Below, piece after piece: positions 51,409 to 61,108 of a stretch of 64,000 nucleotides of DNA; position 1 is the first letter of the stretch, and every line of letters starts with the position of its first letter. The notes below the pieces were generated by a model that searched no databases, was not told the origin of the DNA, and worked only from the letters and a program-made list of their open reading frames with translations. The stretch lies in the NCBI RefSeq assembly GCF_016865485.1, contig NZ_AP024452.1, forward strand, positions 2,626,501 through 2,690,500, read 5' to 3'. The DNA is from Luteitalea sp. TBR-22. Its GTDB lineage: Bacteria > Acidobacteriota > Vicinamibacteria > Vicinamibacterales > Vicinamibacteraceae. The position numbers and the translations under genes were made by a program.

Positions 51409-52220
51409 CAGGCGTGCTCGTCGAGGCGAGTGCCCGTGGTGGCCGGTGGCGGCGGTGGCGGAGGTGTGCCCGAGGAGGCCGGCGGCGCGACCACGCCGGC
51501 GGGAGGCGGCACGGCACGCGCAGCGGTGACGATCGACAGCGCCCAGGCTACCTGCGACAGGGCATAGATGACGACGAGCTTGGTCGCCGTGAACACCAGT
51601 TCCACCGTCGTGGCCGGCAGGCCCTTCGGTCGCCAGTAGACCCAGCGCCACGGCAGCCACACCAACAGCACCACGCCGGCCAGGGTGACGAGCACGAGGC
51701 GCCAGTGCAGGCCAGCGGTCAGCCACTTCAGCGTCAGCACGTCGCGTCGCTCGTATCCGGCGGCCCAGGCCAGGGCGGTGGCCAGCCAGGCCGGGACGAG
51801 CACCCACTGGATCAGCACGACGATCCAGTGCACGGCGGTGTGCAGCCAACCGGTCCGCGTGATGTCGCCGGCAGCGATGGCGGCCGCATCCACCTGGCCT
51901 GCGTTGGCCATCCACCAGCGCTCGAACCAGCCGGCCCCGCCGCAGACCATGCCGAGCAGGACGATCGTGAACAGGATGAGCGGCAGGTGGCGCACCGCTG
52001 CGCCGAGGCTGGCCCAGGGCGCACGGTGATGCACCACCCCGTGTGCCGCCGAGGCCGACGACAGCACGAGGAGGGCGGCGGCCAGCGCCACGAGCAGCAC
52101 CGAGGCCGCCAGCATGAGGACGTTGGCTTCCGGCGTGTGCAGGAAGCCGAGCAACGCCGCACCCCCCAGCGCGTCCACCGCGCCGATCCAGAGGGCGGTC
52201 CTGAGCACGGTGGCCATCAT
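51408..52220 (-). CDS. integral membrane protein, alpha-2-macroglobulin operon
   Basis: 270 residues with about six transmembrane segments and a Pro/Ala-rich C-terminal tail (APPASSGTPPPPPPPATTG) that should lie in the cytosol or periplasm. No enzyme motif seen. It overlaps the macroglobulin gene stop (ATGA at 52217-52220). Could anchor or regulate the macroglobulin system; function unknown. Confidence 0.78.
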   Translation of the reverse strand: MMATVLRTALWIGAVDALGGAALLGFLHTPEANVLMLAASVLLVALAAALLVLSSASAAHGVVHHRAPWASLGAAVRHLPLILFTIVLLGMVCGGAGWFERWWMANAGQVDAAAIAAGDITRTGWLHTAVHWIVVLIQWVLVPAWLATALAWAAGYERRDVLTLKWLTAGLHWRLVLVTLAGVVLLVWLPWRWVYWRPKGLPATTVELVFTATKLVVIYALSQVAWALSIVTAARAVPPPAGVVAPPASSGTPPPPPPPATTGTRLDEHA

Positions 52221-55200
52221 CGCGGCGACTCCTGCGGGCTCGGCACCGTCAGCGTCATCGCGGCGCTCGACGCGTGCACGCCAGGCACGTACATGGGGAC
52301 CACCTGCGCCGGCATCGCCCGGAACTGTCCCGGGGTGGTGACGCGCAGCAGGTAGGTGAACTCGGCGCGGCCGGGCAGGGCATCGAGGAACAGCGCGACA
52401 CGGTCGTCGCGATACTCGCGGTGGCTGCCGTACGTCCAGTCGGGGGGCCTGGCGAGTTCGAGCTGATCGGGGCGCGTCACGGCCTCGGTGCCGGCGGGAA
52501 TCGGGTCCTCGATCATCAGGTACCGCCAGTCGTCGGCGCCGGCGACGACGAGGCGGACGAGGATCAGCTCGCCCGGAGCAGCACTGCCGGAGAAGGCGCG
52601 CTCCTCGTACACGACGCGGCCGTCGCGGCGCACCGGCGCCAGCGCGAAGTACTTGCGGCTCAGGGCCAGCTTGCGCGACCCGCTGCGCTCGAGGCCGGCG
52701 GCAGTGTCGTAATAGCGCGCGGTCGCCGTCCAGTAGGCGGGCCCACCGTTGGTGGTGATCGTCACGCTGCTCTTGCCGGCCGATGCCGGGAGCGTGACGA
52801 CGGCCGGGAAGGGGCGCGTCCAGTCCTCGGGCGCGAAGCTCACGCTCTGCGACTGGCCGTTCACGGTGATGGTGACCGTGGTTGCCGCCGGCGCCTCCTT
52901 GCGGCCCTGCATCGCGCCGAGCAGGCCGTAGAGCACCATCGCCGTCTGCTTGGTGCTGTTCCACGTGTAGCCGCTCTGGCGATTGGCGAGCAGCCAGCGC
53001 ACGGCCGGGTCGATCAACGGATCGGTGGGGCGCACGGCCGCGAGCGCCTGCACGACCGCCGCCGTCGCGTCGGCCGTGGCGTCGCCCCAGTCGCCCAGCA
53101 GCGGGTCGTTCTCGGCGGGCCACCAGGCGAGATCCCCCTGGGTCTGCGCCCGCGTCGAGAGCATGCCCGCCAGTTCGCCAGCGCGCGCGTCGCCCTGCGC
53201 GTGCAGCGCCAGGAGGAGCCACGCCTGGCCATATGGCGTGATGTCGCTGCGCCGACCCCACAGCTCGTTGACCAGGCCGGCCAGCTCGAAGCCGTCCACC
53301 GAGGGCCGCGTGTCGGCCTTGGCCGCCCGGGCGAGCACGTAGGCCGCATACGCCTTCAGCTCCGGCACCATGGTCGGCGCCTGCTGCAGCTGCTGCGCGA
53401 GCGCGTTGGCGCCCTTGTGGAGCGCATCGTAGGGCACCTCGAGCCTGGCGGCCCTGGCCTCGAGCAGGCCGTACAGCGCGTAAGCCGTCATGAACGGGTG
53501 GTCGTCGTCGGTCTTCCACCAGCCCCACGCGCCGTTCTCGTGCTGCAGGCGCAGCAGCTTGTCGAGGCCGCTGCGCGAGACGCGATCGAGCATGCCCATC
53601 CGCTCGGTCGGCGCCAGCTTCAACTGGTCGAGCGTGCGCATCACCAGCAGGTTGGGCACGAAGCTCGACACCGTCTGCTCGGTGCAGCCGTACGGGTAGT
53701 TGACGAGATCGTCCAGCGCGCCGAGCAGCGAACCGGCCATCGACGGCATCACGCTCACCACCACGGCGCGGGCGGCTGGATTTGACTGCTCGGGAATGGC
53801 GAGCTCCACGGTGCGCGTCGCGCCGGCCGGCGTCGAGCCCGACGTACCAGCCTCGCGTCTGGCGCCGAACGGCTTGACCGGCAGCGACAGCTCCATCGCA
53901 TCGCTGGCGGCGGGCGCCGATGCGGCGGCGGTGATCGTCGCCGTGCCGACGCTGCTCGCGGCGAAGGCCCATTCGGTGCGCGCCTCGCCGCCGTTGGGCA
54001 CCGTCACCACCTGAGGCCCGGTCGAGCGTGCCTCCAGCCCGGTGGCGCTCGCCGTGACTTCCACGGGCGCCGGAGCGCCCTCCTGGTAGTTGTGCACGAT
54101 GACCGGCACGCGCACCTCGTCGCGCTCGGTGAGGAAGCGCGGCGGCACCAGGCGGAGCAGCAGGTCGCGCGTCGTCACCGTGCGCGCCACGCCCATGCCG
54201 GCCTGCGTCTGCTGGGTGACCGCCCGCGCCGTGAGGCGCCACGTCGTGAGCGAATCGGGGTAGTCGACCTTGACGGTCGCCGTGCCGTCCGGGCCGGTGA
54301 CCACCGACGGGCTCCAGAAGATCGCATCCGGGAAGAGCTTGCGGACCCGGGGACGGCCGGGCGTGTCGCCCTTGAAGTCGGCCAGCGAGAGCGGCCGGCG
54401 CCGCTCGGCCAGCTTCAGGCGGAGCGTCCCGGAGTAGCCCATGAAGTAGTACTGCCGCGAGTAGTCGGTGGACACGCGGCTGTACTCGGTGCGGTAGAAG
54501 ACGCGCAACGGGTCCTCGGTGGTGTCGGGACGCACGCCGTAGAGCGCCTCGTCGACGACGCCGATGGCGACCTGCGCCTGGACGGGCGCGCCGGCGGCGT
54601 CGAGGGCGCGCACGCGGAAGGTGCCCGGCTCGCCCGGGCGGTACACCGCCTTGTCGGCCGTGATCTCGAGCGCGAGGGCCCGCGAGGTGGTCGGCACGCG
54701 CAGCTTCTTCTCGGCGTAGTAGACCTTGTCGTCCTTGACGTAGAGCAGGTTCACCCAGGTGTCGCCGAGGTCCGCGTCGGTGACGGCGACGTCGAAGACG
54801 CCGTCGCGGGTCGGCTGGCGCAGGTCGTACCAGGTGAGGCTGCGCGCCTCCTTGGTGAGCAGCACGGGCACCGTCGGCGCGGTGCCCCGCACGGCGACGC
54901 GAGCGGTCTCGCCCGGCGCGTACGAGCCCTTGTCGGTGACCAGTTCGATCGATTCGCTGTCGCTCTCGTACGCTTCCTCGGTCGCGCCGGGCACCCACAC
55001 GAAGCTGTCGTCGGTCACCTGGCGGTCGCCCGACATCGCGCGTGCCTCGAGGCGATAGCTGCCGCCTGCCGCCGGCGCCTTCGTCTCCCAGCTGGCGCGT
55101 CCGTCGGCACCGGTGGTGACCGTGCCGGTGGTGATCACCTCGCGCTTCTGCTCGCCGGAGTTCTCGTCCCACCAGGTGCGCACCAGGTCGATGGTGACCG

Positions 55201-56935
55201 GCACCGCGGCAACGCCTCCGCCGCGGTAGTCCACGGCGCGGAGCCGCAGCGTGACGGGCGTGCCGGGACGGGCCACGCTCGGCGTCGCGCGCGTCGCGAT
55301 CAGGAAATCGCCGTAGGTGGCTACCAGGCGGCCACTGCCGCTCACTTCCAGGTCGCTCGCGTCGGTGACGCGTGCCTCGAAGCGCACCTGCACGTCCTCG
55401 TGGTTCTCGTCCTGGACGGGCAGGTCGACCTTGAAGGTGGCCTGCCCGCTCGCGTCGAGGCGCCCCTCGAGCGTGTCGATCTCGTCACCGTAGAAATAGC
55501 TGTTGCCCTCCGACTCCTCGCCGTCGGAGTCGACCCACCGCAACGGCGAGTAGTACGGGCCGAGGAACACCGCCAGCTTCACGTCGGCCTCGCGCACCGG
55601 CTGGCCGAAGTAGTAGCGCGCGTTCACGGTCACGGTGACCGTCTGGCCCTGGCGGGCCATCTTCACGGCCGGCGTGACGCTGACCTCGTATTCGGGCTTC
55701 CGGTACTCCTGCACCTCGAAGCTGGCGCTGGCCTTCTGCTCGCCCGAGGCGACCTCGACGGTGTAATGACCGAGGGGCGCGGCCTCCGGCAGCGTCACCT
55801 CCGTGTCGACCGCACCATAGGCGTCGACGTCCTTGCGCACCCGCTGGATCACCTTGCCCGTGCGGTCGGTGATGCTCATCTCCACCGACGGCTGGTCGAA
55901 GGGCAGCAGGCCCGTGCCGTTGCGCCAGCGCAGGATGGCCTTGGCCTTCACCACGTGACCGGGGCGATACACGGGGCGGTCGGTGAAGACGTGGGCCACC
56001 AGCTCGCGGGCCGGCGCCTCCAGGCCGTACGTGGACGGCGTGCTCGCGACCATCTGCTGGCCGCAGCGGGCGACGGTGATCAGGTCCTCCGGCCGCGCCT
56101 CGGCGATGGGCAGCGCGAGCAGGCCACGGGCGTCGGTGGTGCCCGTACCCAACCGCGCCTTGTCGGCCAGGGCGGTGACCTCGCAGCCGGCGACGGGCTG
56201 GCCCTTGACGCGATCGACCAGGTAGGCGAGCACGGTGCCGGGCGCCACCTTGGTCACGAGCGCGACGTCGGAGACCATCAGGATCGTGTAGGCGAGTTGC
56301 GTGCCGTGCACGGCCTCGACCAGGTAGATGCCGGGCGCCTTGACCTCGATGGGGATGCGCCGGACGTCGGCGTCGGCCAGCTTCGGCAGCATCTCGCGCC
56401 ACGACGCGACGATCTGCTTGTCGTTGAGCAGCGGGACCTGCGCGTAGGCCTTCAGCCCGAGCTGCACGCGGCGCTGCACGGTGGCCTTGTCGGCGCCGGC
56501 GCGGCGGTGGGCGCGGTACTCATGGCTGGTCTGGCGGCGCAGGAACCGCTGCAGGTCGCCGCGGCGATCGGCCTTCCACGCGGCAATCCGCTCGAGCCAG
56601 GTCTGCTCGGTCGGCACCACGTACTCCTCGCTGCCGAGCATGTGCGGATCCTCGAGGCCCGCGAAGAAGGCGACCGGGTCGTCGACCTTGTAGATCCGGA
56701 AGTCGAGCGAGTCGAGGCGCTCGAACGTGAGCGTGACGTACGGGGCAGCCGCGCTGCGGAAGATCTCGCTGCTCGACAGCGAGAAGGCCGGGCGATCGGC
56801 GGGCCGGGCCTCGTCGCCCTGGGCGAGCAGCGACGTGGTCAGCGCGGTCACGGCCAGCGGCGCCAGCAGGGCGGCGCGAAGCGACGGGGTTCGGAACAGC
56901 ATGGCGACGCCTCGTGCGAGGCCGGGGATCCTCAT
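52217..56935 (-). CDS. alpha-2-macroglobulin family protein (YfaS-like)
   Basis: 1572 residues. A signal peptide (from MLFRTPSLRAALLAPLAV) is followed by MG-type macroglobulin domains; FTDRPVYRPGHVVKAKAILR marks the MG2 region. The thioester motif is GCTEQ (Cys1084-Thr-Glu-Gln), so the thioester is intact, and a C-terminal receptor-like domain follows. These proteins trap proteases attacking the cell surface, usually in the periplasm. A DUF1175 partner overlaps by 4 nt at its 5' side, as in the yfaST arrangement of enterobacteria. The first ATG (56935) or the one 11 codons later could be the start. Confidence 0.93.
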   Translation of the reverse strand: MRIPGLARGVAMLFRTPSLRAALLAPLAVTALTTSLLAQGDEARPADRPAFSLSSSEIFRSAAAPYVTLTFERLDSLDFRIYKVDDPVAFFAGLEDPHMLGSEEYVVPTEQTWLERIAAWKADRRGDLQRFLRRQTSHEYRAHRRAGADKATVQRRVQLGLKAYAQVPLLNDKQIVASWREMLPKLADADVRRIPIEVKAPGIYLVEAVHGTQLAYTILMVSDVALVTKVAPGTVLAYLVDRVKGQPVAGCEVTALADKARLGTGTTDARGLLALPIAEARPEDLITVARCGQQMVASTPSTYGLEAPARELVAHVFTDRPVYRPGHVVKAKAILRWRNGTGLLPFDQPSVEMSITDRTGKVIQRVRKDVDAYGAVDTEVTLPEAAPLGHYTVEVASGEQKASASFEVQEYRKPEYEVSVTPAVKMARQGQTVTVTVNARYYFGQPVREADVKLAVFLGPYYSPLRWVDSDGEESEGNSYFYGDEIDTLEGRLDASGQATFKVDLPVQDENHEDVQVRFEARVTDASDLEVSGSGRLVATYGDFLIATRATPSVARPGTPVTLRLRAVDYRGGGVAAVPVTIDLVRTWWDENSGEQKREVITTGTVTTGADGRASWETKAPAAGGSYRLEARAMSGDRQVTDDSFVWVPGATEEAYESDSESIELVTDKGSYAPGETARVAVRGTAPTVPVLLTKEARSLTWYDLRQPTRDGVFDVAVTDADLGDTWVNLLYVKDDKVYYAEKKLRVPTTSRALALEITADKAVYRPGEPGTFRVRALDAAGAPVQAQVAIGVVDEALYGVRPDTTEDPLRVFYRTEYSRVSTDYSRQYYFMGYSGTLRLKLAERRRPLSLADFKGDTPGRPRVRKLFPDAIFWSPSVVTGPDGTATVKVDYPDSLTTWRLTARAVTQQTQAGMGVARTVTTRDLLLRLVPPRFLTERDEVRVPVIVHNYQEGAPAPVEVTASATGLEARSTGPQVVTVPNGGEARTEWAFAASSVGTATITAAASAPAASDAMELSLPVKPFGARREAGTSGSTPAGATRTVELAIPEQSNPAARAVVVSVMPSMAGSLLGALDDLVNYPYGCTEQTVSSFVPNLLVMRTLDQLKLAPTERMGMLDRVSRSGLDKLLRLQHENGAWGWWKTDDDHPFMTAYALYGLLEARAARLEVPYDALHKGANALAQQLQQAPTMVPELKAYAAYVLARAAKADTRPSVDGFELAGLVNELWGRRSDITPYGQAWLLLALHAQGDARAGELAGMLSTRAQTQGDLAWWPAENDPLLGDWGDATADATAAVVQALAAVRPTDPLIDPAVRWLLANRQSGYTWNSTKQTAMVLYGLLGAMQGRKEAPAATTVTITVNGQSQSVSFAPEDWTRPFPAVVTLPASAGKSSVTITTNGGPAYWTATARYYDTAAGLERSGSRKLALSRKYFALAPVRRDGRVVYEERAFSGSAAPGELILVRLVVAGADDWRYLMIEDPIPAGTEAVTRPDQLELARPPDWTYGSHREYRDDRVALFLDALPGRAEFTYLLRVTTPGQFRAMPAQVVPMYVPGVHASSAAMTLTVPSPQESPR

Positions 56936-57594
56936 GGCACCCTCAGTCGATAGACCCCGAGGAAGGCGGGGTTGTCGGCCACCGGACGCCAGCGCGGCGC
57001 CGGGTGGCGCCGCAGGTCGGCCAGCGTGGCCTTGCGCATCTCACCGGGCGTCCCCGTCGCGGTGTCGGGGCCGGTATGGTAGACCACCCAATCGCGGCGG
57101 CCGGGCTCGTACGCCGACTGCCCGACGAACACCATCAGGTGCTCGGGCATCCGACGCGTGTCCTGCTGGAAGGCCAGCAGGTCGCCAGGCCGCGCCGCCG
57201 CGGCGTCGCGGCCGACGAGCGTGGCGTTGAACCGGAGGATGGTGCGCGCGTCGGCGAACTCGGCGTAGCGCGGCGGCGTGTCGCCCGACACCCGGAAAAG
57301 GGGCAGGCTGTCGCCGGTGGCGGCCAGTCGCGCGCGCACGTCGGCGCGCACCTGGCCGCCGGGAATCGCCAGGCGTCGGAGCCACTCGGGGGTGTGCTCC
57401 CGCAGCGCCTCACGCGCCGCGTGGCGGACCAGCCCTGCGCAGTCGGTGACGTCGGGCGTCGGGCGATAGAACTGCGCGTCGGCCAGCAACGTGAACCAGC
57501 CGAGGAAGGCCGCCCGGTCCTGCGCGTCGAGCGTCGGTCGCCCGTGAACGGCGGGCATGACGAGGATTGCGAGGAGCAGCGCGGCCAGACGCAT
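56932..57594 (-). CDS. DUF1175 family protein (YfaT-like)
   Basis: 220 residues. Signal peptide MRLAALLLAILVMPAVHG, then a domain with TDCAGLVRHAAREAL, RPGDLLAFQQD and MPEHLMVFVG, matching DUF1175. The Cys in DCAGLV with His in PEHLMV resembles an NlpC/P60-like arrangement. Encoded directly before the macroglobulin gene (overlap ATGA), as yfaT is found beside yfaS elsewhere. The upstream region holds a minus-strand TATACT box at 57608-57613. Confidence 0.86.
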   Translation of the reverse strand: MRLAALLLAILVMPAVHGRPTLDAQDRAAFLGWFTLLADAQFYRPTPDVTDCAGLVRHAAREALREHTPEWLRRLAIPGGQVRADVRARLAATGDSLPLFRVSGDTPPRYAEFADARTILRFNATLVGRDAAAARPGDLLAFQQDTRRMPEHLMVFVGQSAYEPGRRDWVVYHTGPDTATGTPGEMRKATLADLRRHPAPRWRPVADNPAFLGVYRLRVP

Positions 57595-57689
57595 CGAAGA
57601 CGGGGAAAGTATACAGACGGGCACCGGGCACCGGGCGCCGGGGAGGGCGGATCGCAGGATCGCGAATCGGCAGCCGGTCCCGTGAGCCT

Positions 57690-57722
57690 CTGCCGCGGCC
57701 CCTGAGCCCTGAGCCTCAGGCC
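57690..57722. repeat. short CCCTGAGCC repeat at a gene end
   Basis: CCTGAGCCCTGAGCC units between the DUF1175 gene and the stop of the glycosyltransferase, plus GGGCACC units at about 57621-57640. Same repeat families as in dnaE2 block 1. Confidence 0.7.
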
Positions 57723-58627
57723 GACTTGAAGGCGAGCGGGATCACGCGCAGGTAGGCGCGGGCATCGGCGGGCCGGGCGCGCAGGACGCTGATCACGGCG
57801 CGGAGGAGCATCCCGACAACGAGCAGGGGGCGGATCAGCATCCGCATGGCCGTCGTGCCGTGCTTGCCGACGTAGCGCAACAGGTTGCGATACCAGATGG
57901 CCGAGAACGAGCCGAGCCCAAGCGAGCGCATGGCGACCCCGCCTTCGTGCCGCACGTGTGCGTCGGCCACGTAACGGATGCGCCATCCCTGGGCGCGCAG
58001 CCGCTGGCAGAAGTCGACGTCCTCGAACCACGCCGGATGGAAGCCCGTGTCGAAGCCGTGCACCGCGTCGAAGGCGCGCCTGCGGATCAGCAGGCAGGCC
58101 GCGGCGGGCTGCTCGGCGTCCTGATCCTGGCGGCGGTCCAGGTCGGCGCCGAGGTAGCGGGCGGTAGCCGGGTTGCCGCGCCACACCTGATGCCACAGGA
58201 GGAGTTCTGCGGCCATGGAGCCGAGGGTCGGGAACCGGCGCAGGCTGTAGGAGTCCTGCGGGATGCCGTCGGGGCCGATCAGCTGCGCCCCGACCGCCCC
58301 CACGTCGTCAGCGCTTTCCCCTGCGGCGAGCAGGCGCTCGATCGCCTCCCGCGACACGAGGATGTCGGGATTGAGGATCAGGACCCACGGCGTGTCGGTC
58401 TCGTGCACGCCGGCGTTGACCCCCCCCGCGAAGCCGAGGTTGCGGTCGGCGGCCACCAGGCCGACCTGCGGCGCCCTCAGCCGCACGTACTCGTTCGTGC
58501 CGTCGAGGGAGGCATTGTCCACGACAACGACGGGCCAGCCGGTCGCCAGCGCCGGTGGCAGCGCGTGTGCCAGGTGCGGCCTGGCGTTCCACGTGACGAA
58601 GACGAGGGTGACGGGAGCGTGTGGCAC
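57716..58627 (-). CDS. glycosyltransferase family 2 protein
   Basis: 303 residues from a GTG at 58627. The GT-A fold has [37 protein letters not shown] and WVLILNPDI with the DxD-like metal site, then [16 protein letters not shown]. This is the rhamnosyltransferase-like GT2 type that builds cell-surface polysaccharide. C-terminal hydrophobic segments suggest membrane association. It is divergent with the next gene; 36 nt separate the starts and contain GTGGCAC/GTGCCAC inverted sequence. Confidence 0.88.
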   Translation of the reverse strand: MPHAPVTLVFVTWNARPHLAHALPPALATGWPVVVVDNASLDGTNEYVRLRAPQVGLVAADRNLGFAGGVNAGVHETDTPWVLILNPDILVSREAIERLLAAGESADDVGAVGAQLIGPDGIPQDSYSLRRFPTLGSMAAELLLWHQVWRGNPATARYLGADLDRRQDQDAEQPAAACLLIRRRAFDAVHGFDTGFHPAWFEDVDFCQRLRAQGWRIRYVADAHVRHEGGVAMRSLGLGSFSAIWYRNLLRYVGKHGTTAMRMLIRPLLVVGMLLRAVISVLRARPADARAYLRVIPLAFKSA

Positions 58628-58663
58628 GAGTGCGCCCGCAGTGTGCCACGATGCGGGGCGCCC

Positions 58664-59404
58664 ATGTCCGACGGTCCGGTGCCGCCCACCCTCACGGTCG
58701 TGGTGCCCGTGTGGCACGACACCGACGCCCTGGCCGGCCTGCTGGCCCAGGCGCGCGCGGCCGGCGAGCAGTGGATCGTGGTCAACGGCGACGCGGCCGA
58801 CCGGTCGCTCGACGAGCTGCGACGTGCGCACGGCGACGTCACCTGGCTGGACACCGCGCCGGGGCGTGGCCGTCAGCTCGCCGCAGGGGTTGCCGAGGCT
58901 CGCGGAGACGTGGTCCTCCTGTTGCACGCCGACACGCGGCTCGGCCGGGGCTGGCGCGCCGAGGTGACCGCCGCGGCGCCGGGCGCGTCCTATCACTGGG
59001 GCTGCTTCCGGTTGCGGCTGGATGCCCCGGCGTGGCAGGCCCGGGCCATCGAGGCGATGGTGCGGGCGCGCGTGCGGTTGTTTCGGTTGCCGTACGGGGA
59101 TCAGGCGATCTTCGTGCGGCGGACCACGCTCGAGCAGGTGGGCGGCGTCCCGCCCCTGCCGCTGATGGAAGACGTGGCCCTGGCGCGGGCCCTGGCGCGG
59201 CTGGGGCCGCCGTGGCGGTCGCGGGTGCCGGCCCTGACGTCGGCACGCCGATGGGAACGCGACGGCTGGGCGCGCCGGACGCTGCGCAACTGGTGGACGA
59301 TGGGCCGCTACCTGTGTGGGGTGCCACCGGAGCGCCTCGTCGGCACATATGCAGGCAGGGCGCCCCACGAGGGCGCCGGAGAAGACGGAACGGACCGATG
59401 CTGA
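58664..59404 (+). CDS. glycosyltransferase, arsenosugar-biosynthesis-like (TIGR04283 type)
   Basis: 246 residues. The compact GT2 fold starts [21 protein letters not shown], with [31 protein letters not shown] and a C-terminal [17 protein letters not shown] and [11 protein letters not shown]. This matches small glycosyltransferases labelled arsenosugar-related; the real substrate is not proven. The stop overlaps the msrP start by 7 nt, so the two are coupled even though their functions seem unrelated. Confidence 0.82.
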   Translation: MSDGPVPPTLTVVVPVWHDTDALAGLLAQARAAGEQWIVVNGDAADRSLDELRRAHGDVTWLDTAPGRGRQLAAGVAEARGDVVLLLHADTRLGRGWRAEVTAAAPGASYHWGCFRLRLDAPAWQARAIEAMVRARVRLFRLPYGDQAIFVRRTTLEQVGGVPPLPLMEDVALARALARLGPPWRSRVPALTSARRWERDGWARRTLRNWWTMGRYLCGVPPERLVGTYAGRAPHEGAGEDGTDRC

Positions 59405-60348
59405 TTCGCACCACGCCGCAGATTCCGACGCGCGAGATCACCGACGAACGGCTGTACCTCGACAGGCGCGCGTTCCTGCGGGCCTCCGCCGGCGCCGCCG
59501 CGGGCGGGATCGCCGGCGCCTTGTTGCCGGTGGACGAGGCCGCCGCGCAGACGACCCTGCCCAACGTCCGGAAGAGTCCGCTCAGCACCACGGGCGAGAC
59601 GCTCAACTCGTTCGAGGACATCACCAGCTACAACAACTTCTACGAGTTCGGCACCGACAAGAGCGACCCGAAGGCCTACAGCGGGAAGTTCAAGCCGTCG
59701 CCCTGGACCGTCAAGGTCGACGGCGAGGTCGGCAAGCCCGGCGACTACGCCCTCGAGGACTTCCTCAAGTGGTTTCCGCTCGAGGAGCGCGTCTACCGGC
59801 TGCGGTGCGTCGAGGCGTGGTCGATGGTAATCCCGTGGGTGGGCTTCCCGCTCGGCGACCTGATCAAGCGCCTGGAGCCGACCGCCAAGGCCCGCTACGT
59901 CGAGTTCACCACGGTGCAGCGTCCAGCGGAGATGCCCGGGCTGCGCTCGCCGGTGCTCGATTGGCCGTACCGCGAGGGGCTGCGGCTCGACGAGGCCCTG
60001 CACCCGCTGACGATCATGGCCGTCGGGCTGTACGGCAAGACACTGCTGAACCAGAACGGCGCGCCGATGCGCCTCGTGGTGCCGTGGAAGTACGGCTTCA
60101 AGAGCGCCAAGTCGATCGTCCGCATCCGCTTCACGGCCAACCAGCCGCAGACGGCCTGGAACCTGTCCGCGCCGCAGGAATACGGCTTCTACTCCAACGT
60201 GAATCCGCAGGTCGATCATCCGCGCTGGAGCCAGGCGCGGGAGCGCCGCATCGGCGAGTTCTTCCGGCGCGAGACCCTGATGTTCAACGGCTACGCCGAT
60301 CAGGTGGCAGGGCTGTACAAGGGGATGGATCTGAAGAGGAATTACTGA
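59398..60348 (+). CDS. msrP: protein-methionine-sulfoxide reductase, molybdopterin subunit
   Basis: 316 residues. A Tat signal ([23 protein letters not shown]) then the sulfite-oxidase-type molybdopterin fold with [19 protein letters not shown]; Cys137 is the Mo ligand. [12 protein letters not shown] and [18 protein letters not shown] are family landmarks. It repairs oxidised methionine in periplasmic proteins and needs the MsrQ heme protein, encoded next. The 114-nt gap to msrQ is unusually long for this pair and consists of repeats. Confidence 0.94.
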   Translation: MLIRTTPQIPTREITDERLYLDRRAFLRASAGAAAGGIAGALLPVDEAAAQTTLPNVRKSPLSTTGETLNSFEDITSYNNFYEFGTDKSDPKAYSGKFKPSPWTVKVDGEVGKPGDYALEDFLKWFPLEERVYRLRCVEAWSMVIPWVGFPLGDLIKRLEPTAKARYVEFTTVQRPAEMPGLRSPVLDWPYREGLRLDEALHPLTIMAVGLYGKTLLNQNGAPMRLVVPWKYGFKSAKSIVRIRFTANQPQTAWNLSAPQEYGFYSNVNPQVDHPRWSQARERRIGEFFRRETLMFNGYADQVAGLYKGMDLKRNY

Positions 60349-60440
60349 CGTTTAACGTTTAACGTTTGACGTTTGACGTTTGACGTTTGACGCCGAACGC
60401 CGAAACCACCGCGTAGCCGTCGCCCTTGGGCGACGGTCCC
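60349..60440. repeat. TTTGACG tandem array and hairpin repeat between msrP and msrQ
   Basis: About seven CGTTTAA/CGTTTGA units (60349-60392), two CGCCGAA units, then a CGTAGSCGTCG-family hairpin at 60412-60440 (stem GCCGTCGCCC/GGGCGACGGT). The same order (array, CGCCGAA, hairpin) occurs after alkA at 16384-16537. Confidence 0.8.
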
Positions 60441-60462
60441 GTTCGTCCCCCCAGCCCGCCAC

Positions 60463-61038
60463 GTGACTCCCCGTCAAGCCAAGCCCCTCATCTGGATACT
60501 CTGCCTCGCGCCGCTCGCGTGGCTGGTGTATCGCGCCGTGTTCGGGGGGCTCAGCCCCAACCCGATCGACGACATCACCGACGAGACGGGGGAGTGGGCG
60601 CTGCGTCTGCTCCTGGTCAGCCTGGCGGTGACGCCCGTTCGTCGCCTCACCGGGTGGAACGGCGTCATCCAGTGGCGCCGCCTGCTGGGGCTGTTCGCGT
60701 TCTTCTACGTGTGCCTGCACCTGGCCACGTACGTGGTGCTCGACCAGTTCTTCGATCCCGCGGCCATCTTCGCCGACGTCGCCAAGCGGCGGTACATCAC
60801 GGTGGGGGTCGCCGGCTTCCTCACGCTGCTGCCACTGGCGATCACCTCCACCACAGGATGGATCCGGCGGCTCGGGCGGCGATGGCAGGCGTTGCACCGC
60901 CTGGCCTACCTCGCGGCGGTCTGCGGCGTCGTGCACCTGTTGTGGATCGTCAAGGGGAAGGACCTGAGCGAGCCGATGGCCTACGGCGCGGTGCTCGCCG
61001 TGCTCATGGCCGTCCGCGTCGTGTACTGGGTGCGATAA
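60463..61038 (+). CDS. msrQ: MsrQ heme-binding membrane subunit
   Basis: 191 residues from a GTG. Six hydrophobic segments with heme-ligand histidines in FFYVCLHLATYVV and WQALHRLAYLAAVCGVVHLLW, as in MsrQ/YedZ ferric-reductase-like proteins. It feeds electrons from the quinone pool to MsrP. The sequence begins 3 codons before the first membrane segment. Confidence 0.92.
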   Translation: MTPRQAKPLIWILCLAPLAWLVYRAVFGGLSPNPIDDITDETGEWALRLLLVSLAVTPVRRLTGWNGVIQWRRLLGLFAFFYVCLHLATYVVLDQFFDPAAIFADVAKRRYITVGVAGFLTLLPLAITSTTGWIRRLGRRWQALHRLAYLAAVCGVVHLLWIVKGKDLSEPMAYGAVLAVLMAVRVVYWVR

Positions 61039-61051
61039 GCGCTGCCGGCGC

Positions 61052-61108
61052 CGATTCCCGACTCCCGATTCCCGACTCCCGATTCCCGATTCCCGATTCC
61101 CGATCCCT
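61052..61108. repeat. CCCGATT/CCCGACT tandem array
   Basis: Eight imperfect 7-bp units in a row between the msrQ end and a convergent gene whose stop codon is the array's last CTA. The complementary strand has GGG runs spaced by 4 nt, a possible G-quadruplex. Confidence 0.8.

Noticed and set aside
54092-56953. Plus-strand open frame of 953 codons opposite the macroglobulin
   Set aside because: Antisense composition (Arg/Gly/His-rich); the minus-strand reading has signal peptide, MG domains and CxEQ.
61052-61108. Regular repeats considered as a CRISPR array
   Set aside because: Units are 7 bp with no spacers, and no cas gene is seen. The other arrays are also contiguous or palindromic without spacers.
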